From Fibrobacter sp. (lineage in GTDB: Bacteria; Fibrobacterota; Fibrobacteria; Fibrobacterales; Fibrobacteraceae): a stretch of 35,394 nt of DNA. Location: NCBI GenBank assembly GCA_017642335.1, contig JAGCPF010000060.1:1-35394 (forward strand), written 5' to 3'. How positions within the stretch are numbered: the first letter of the stretch is position 1; each line of letters opens with the position of its first letter. The notes beneath the pieces were generated by a model that saw only the letters and a program-made list of their open reading frames with translations, did not search any database and was not told the DNA's origin. Positions 33,111 through 35,394 of this stretch are shown here, one piece after another. Both the position numbers and the translations under genes were made by a program.

Positions 33111-34205
33111 TTAATCCCTGTAAACGGTATAAATCGTGAAATCATCTTCTCCGTCTGGGCCTTGTCCACCGAGCCAACTTACGGTATGCCACGAATGACA
33201 ACTCCCGTCAACAAGATCCGAATCAGACAGGTCCTCGTCCCAACGATACATCCGGCTCCCCAACGAATCTACAATGATGTCATTAACCAACCGACGTGAA
33301 TAAAGGTTGCTTAAGGAGAGCGATTCTGGAACGGAGACCAAATCAATCATGTCACAATCTACAGATTCGTCATGCCAGGGCTTCTGTTCTTCAATAAGCA
33401 CGTAGAACTGTTGCGATTTACAAGCACTAGAATCGCCGATATCGTTCAATTCCGCGCACCTCAAAGTTCCCTCATTGCTTATAAATAAATGACGGAAATG
33501 TTTATCGCGGTTGCCTTCCTCGGCTATGCAATAGACTGTGGTGTCCATATAGGGAGTATCGTAAACTGAGTAATAATAGCATCCAGACTCTCTTTTATCT
33601 GTAAACGGGACTGCACAATCCTTTTCGCTAAAAGTTGTATCGCGGGTAAAGGCACTGAATGTGGTGCTATCTGGGAACCTGAAATCAAAGGTGTCTCCAT
33701 GGAGTTCGTACATTTTGATAAAGGCTGACAAGTCCACATCGAAAGCTTTCTGCTTATTTTTCCGATCTACTAGAGTAAAACGCAGATGGTCATCGTCATC
33801 TATCGGTATTTTAATGTATTTTTCTAAAATACGCCCATTCGTCTTTACCGACAAATCACTAAAGACATCGTAGGAATTTTTGTTTTTTTGAGGAAGGTGC
33901 CTTAGAGAATCGCTTTCGCCATACTTGAGGCTATCGACGCAAAACGTGCTCAGCGCCAAAGAGTCTTCGTCGGGAAGGAATTGACAATCCAGCGTATAGA
34001 GTTTTGCCACGCGAGAATCAGCAGAATCGTTCAACTGCAATTCCAACGCAAAGGTCGTGGGACGTTGCAAAACATCAGTGAAAGGTTTGCAGCTCCAGTT
34101 TTGGCAATAGCCACCGGAATTCATATATGAGTCATCGCCGGTACAACCGACAATCCACAAAAACACCATTCCCATCCAGAAGCCTTTTAACACTTTGCAA
34201 ATCAT
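33111..34205 (-). CDS. Lipoprotein of unknown function
   Basis: This 364-aa predicted lipoprotein starts at ATG 34205 (AAAAGG upstream): MICKVLKGFWMGMVFLWIVGC, with lipobox IVGC (Cys21). The frame runs back to 34268, but that would put a basic stretch before the signal. The mature protein is acidic, Ser/Asp-rich and beta-like, with scattered Cys pairs (CQNWSC, CAELNDIGDSSAC), suggesting an exported disulfide-containing domain. No family recognised. It is AT-rich relative to the enzymes nearby. It is followed within 10 nt by a small signal-peptide ORF, and likely forms a short leftward unit with 32424-32831. Confidence 0.65.
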   Translation of the reverse strand: MICKVLKGFWMGMVFLWIVGCTGDDSYMNSGGYCQNWSCKPFTDVLQRPTTFALELQLNDSADSRVAKLYTLDCQFLPDEDSLALSTFCVDSLKYGESDSLRHLPQKNKNSYDVFSDLSVKTNGRILEKYIKIPIDDDDHLRFTLVDRKNKQKAFDVDLSAFIKMYELHGDTFDFRFPDSTTFSAFTRDTTFSEKDCAVPFTDKRESGCYYYSVYDTPYMDTTVYCIAEEGNRDKHFRHLFISNEGTLRCAELNDIGDSSACKSQQFYVLIEEQKPWHDESVDCDMIDLVSVPESLSLSNLYSRRLVNDIIVDSLGSRMYRWDEDLSDSDLVDGSCHSWHTVSWLGGQGPDGEDDFTIYTVYRD

Positions 34206-34507
34206 ACCTTTTCTTTGGAACTGCTTCAATTGGATTTGTATTTTTTTTGGTAGTGGGTTCATGAACAACCGTATTCATTACCGGTTTAGTTAAAATATAT
34301 CCTTTTTTCTTATTAAGTGGTATACCCACACGCGAATTGCCTAGCAGTTTCAGCAAGCTCGAATTCGTGAACGAATAAGGATTCTATTTTTTTGTTGGTA
34401 AAGGCTTGACAGAGCCAAGATTGTCGTAGCCCTTTCTAGCAGAGAAAAAATTATATATATTTCCCCAAAAAAGGATTTTGTCTTTAATGAAGTCCTGGGA
34501 GGCTTTC
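34206..34507. other. Divergent AT-rich intergenic region
   Basis: About 300 bases between a leftward lipoprotein gene and a rightward secreted-protein gene. I see no gene. On the plus strand a consensus TTGACA (34406-34411) has no matching -10 at normal spacing. An AT-run TTATATATAT (34451-34460) could be a -10 with a weak -35. GGGAGG (34497-34502) is the ribosome-binding site of the next gene. Confidence 0.5.
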
Positions 34508-35394
34508 ATGAAAAATACACTTAAATATTTTTTTGGGGTATTTCTCCTATTTTCTGTTTGCGCATGGAGTAAAGCATCTGACATCCTCATCGTCGTTGAC
34601 GACGAAATGATATTAGACAAAGAAATCAGGAATGCCATAAACACCTATACAGATGACATTTGGAATACTTATCAAATAAATGCCTCTGTCGTATCTTTCA
34701 AATCCCAGAAGAACGGCGGGAAAGTCACCGACCTGAAAGAAATACTCGTAAGCAAGAGGGATTCCATCACGGGAGCCATTTTTGTTGGAGACATTCCGCG
34801 CGCTCAATTTGAATTCTACCAGAAAACAGAAGAAGGATTCCGATACCAACGTTGGGTAACAGACTTTTACTTCATGGATCTTGACGGTATTTGGAAAGAC
34901 ACTGCTGCCGGAGGCCCCGAAGCCTATGGCGGAAAGTTGCTTGAAACCACCACGACAACATTAAACTTTGATGTACGCGATGGTTCTCCGATACCAGGGA
35001 AAGTACCGGCGGATAGTTTTTCAATTGCATATTCCGGATACATCAAATCTCCTGTCACCGCACTTTGTTCCCTGCAACTTACCACGGACAATGACAGACG
35101 CCTTTGGATTAACGATTCCCTGCTCATTGACGCATGGTTCAACAACTGGGACATTCCATATTACAGCGCTTTTCAATTCAAGAAAGACAGCCTCTACAAA
35201 TTCAAACTAAACTATGCAGAGGAATATGGCGCCGCTTATCTTATGCTAAAATGGAAATGCGGGAATGATGCCTCCTACCAACCAATCCCTGATTCCGTTT
35301 GGCGTCAACATGACAAGAGCACACGCGGTCTCAACCAAACCTATTACGGAAATATTTTCATGAAGGATTCGCTCCCCGAAGAAGACGTAAAGCA
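34508..35394 (+). CDS. Secreted protein with caspase-like start and PA14 domain (truncated by window edge)
   Basis: The frame from ATG 34508 (GGGAGG 5 nt upstream) is open for 295 codons to the right edge with no stop, so the C-terminus is missing. It has a signal peptide (1-23, FLLFSVCAWSKA). Then comes a domain with DILIVVDDEMI and the GAIFVGDIP motif (89-97), followed by DFYFMDLDGIW (119-129); this resembles the start of gingipain-like (C25) or related caspase-fold proteins. A PA14-type domain follows (about 170-262), with LTTDNDRRLWINDSLLIDAW matching the family's DD/DGxRLWIDG core. PA14 domains bind carbohydrates in many adhesins and glycosidases. Here PA14 seems inserted in the caspase-like unit. 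Whether it is a peptidase cannot be judged without the missing catalytic part. Confidence 0.65.
   Translation, partial: MKNTLKYFFGVFLLFSVCAWSKASDILIVVDDEMILDKEIRNAINTYTDDIWNTYQINASVVSFKSQKNGGKVTDLKEILVSKRDSITGAIFVGDIPRAQFEFYQKTEEGFRYQRWVTDFYFMDLDGIWKDTAAGGPEAYGGKLLETTTTTLNFDVRDGSPIPGKVPADSFSIAYSGYIKSPVTALCSLQLTTDNDRRLWINDSLLIDAWFNNWDIPYYSAFQFKKDSLYKFKLNYAEEYGAAYLMLKWKCGNDASYQPIPDSVWRQHDKSTRGLNQTYYGNIFMKDSLPEEDVK

Noticed and set aside
1..35394. tRNA, rRNA, insertion sequence or prophage genes
   Set aside because: No cloverleaf, rRNA segment, transposase, integrase or phage structural gene was recognised on either strand.

Overview
The window looks like chromosome of a Fibrobacter-type bacterium (phylum Fibrobacterota, a rumen or gut cellulose degrader). 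This rests on family signatures rather than a database match. There is a TIGR02147-type regulator and several lipoproteins with the FISUMP domain (Fibrobacter succinogenes major paralogous domain, TIGR02145). There are many poly-serine linkers, a PL9 pectate lyase, a polysaccharide deacetylase, a CotH protein with MBG repeats, and secreted enzymes ending in a DMQG...GIY-type C-terminal sorting-like domain. No rRNA, tRNA, CRISPR array, integrase or insertion sequence was recognised.

Layout. Positions 1-8821 are mostly housekeeping: an Fe-type superoxide dismutase with an unexpected ligand change, a NamZ/DUF1343 muramidase, an AsmA-like DUF748 protein, a NifU-like protein set between two copies of a ~117-bp palindromic repeat, a stand-alone AICAR transformylase, a small possibly Smg-like protein, and trmFO. 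Positions 8876-13283 hold an outer-membrane barrel with an Ala/Pro/Glu/Gln-rich arm. Facing it is a three-gene leftward unit of two lipoproteins and an orphan HsdR_N-type nuclease domain. Positions 13341-15047 hold a small promoter/ORF/hairpin unit and a PLP aminotransferase.

Positions 15118-35394 are a cell-surface region: CotH-MBG protein, OM lipoproteins, a Cthe_2159-like carbohydrate-binding lipoprotein, and a lipoprotein/barrel pair with overlapping reading frames. Next come a TIGR02147 regulator directly joined to a FISUMP lipoprotein, a second lipoprotein with two FISUMP domains, the PL9 lyase, the deacetylase, small lipoproteins, and the start of a secreted protein with a PA14 domain that runs off the right edge.

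How the genes may work together. The right two thirds encode envelope and secreted functions for binding and cutting plant polysaccharide. Most are predicted OM lipoproteins or sorting-domain proteins, in short tandem units separated by clear hairpin terminators. The most promising under-described unit is the TIGR02147-FISUMP pair. It has an XRE-like helix-turn-helix regulator 3 nt ahead of its lipoprotein, and a 24-bp near-perfect palindrome in the divergent intergenic region. I read this as a possible autoregulated surface-protein module, which is inference. The superoxide dismutase with Leu at the fourth metal-ligand position and the NifU-like protein without scaffold cysteines are the clearest single-gene oddities.
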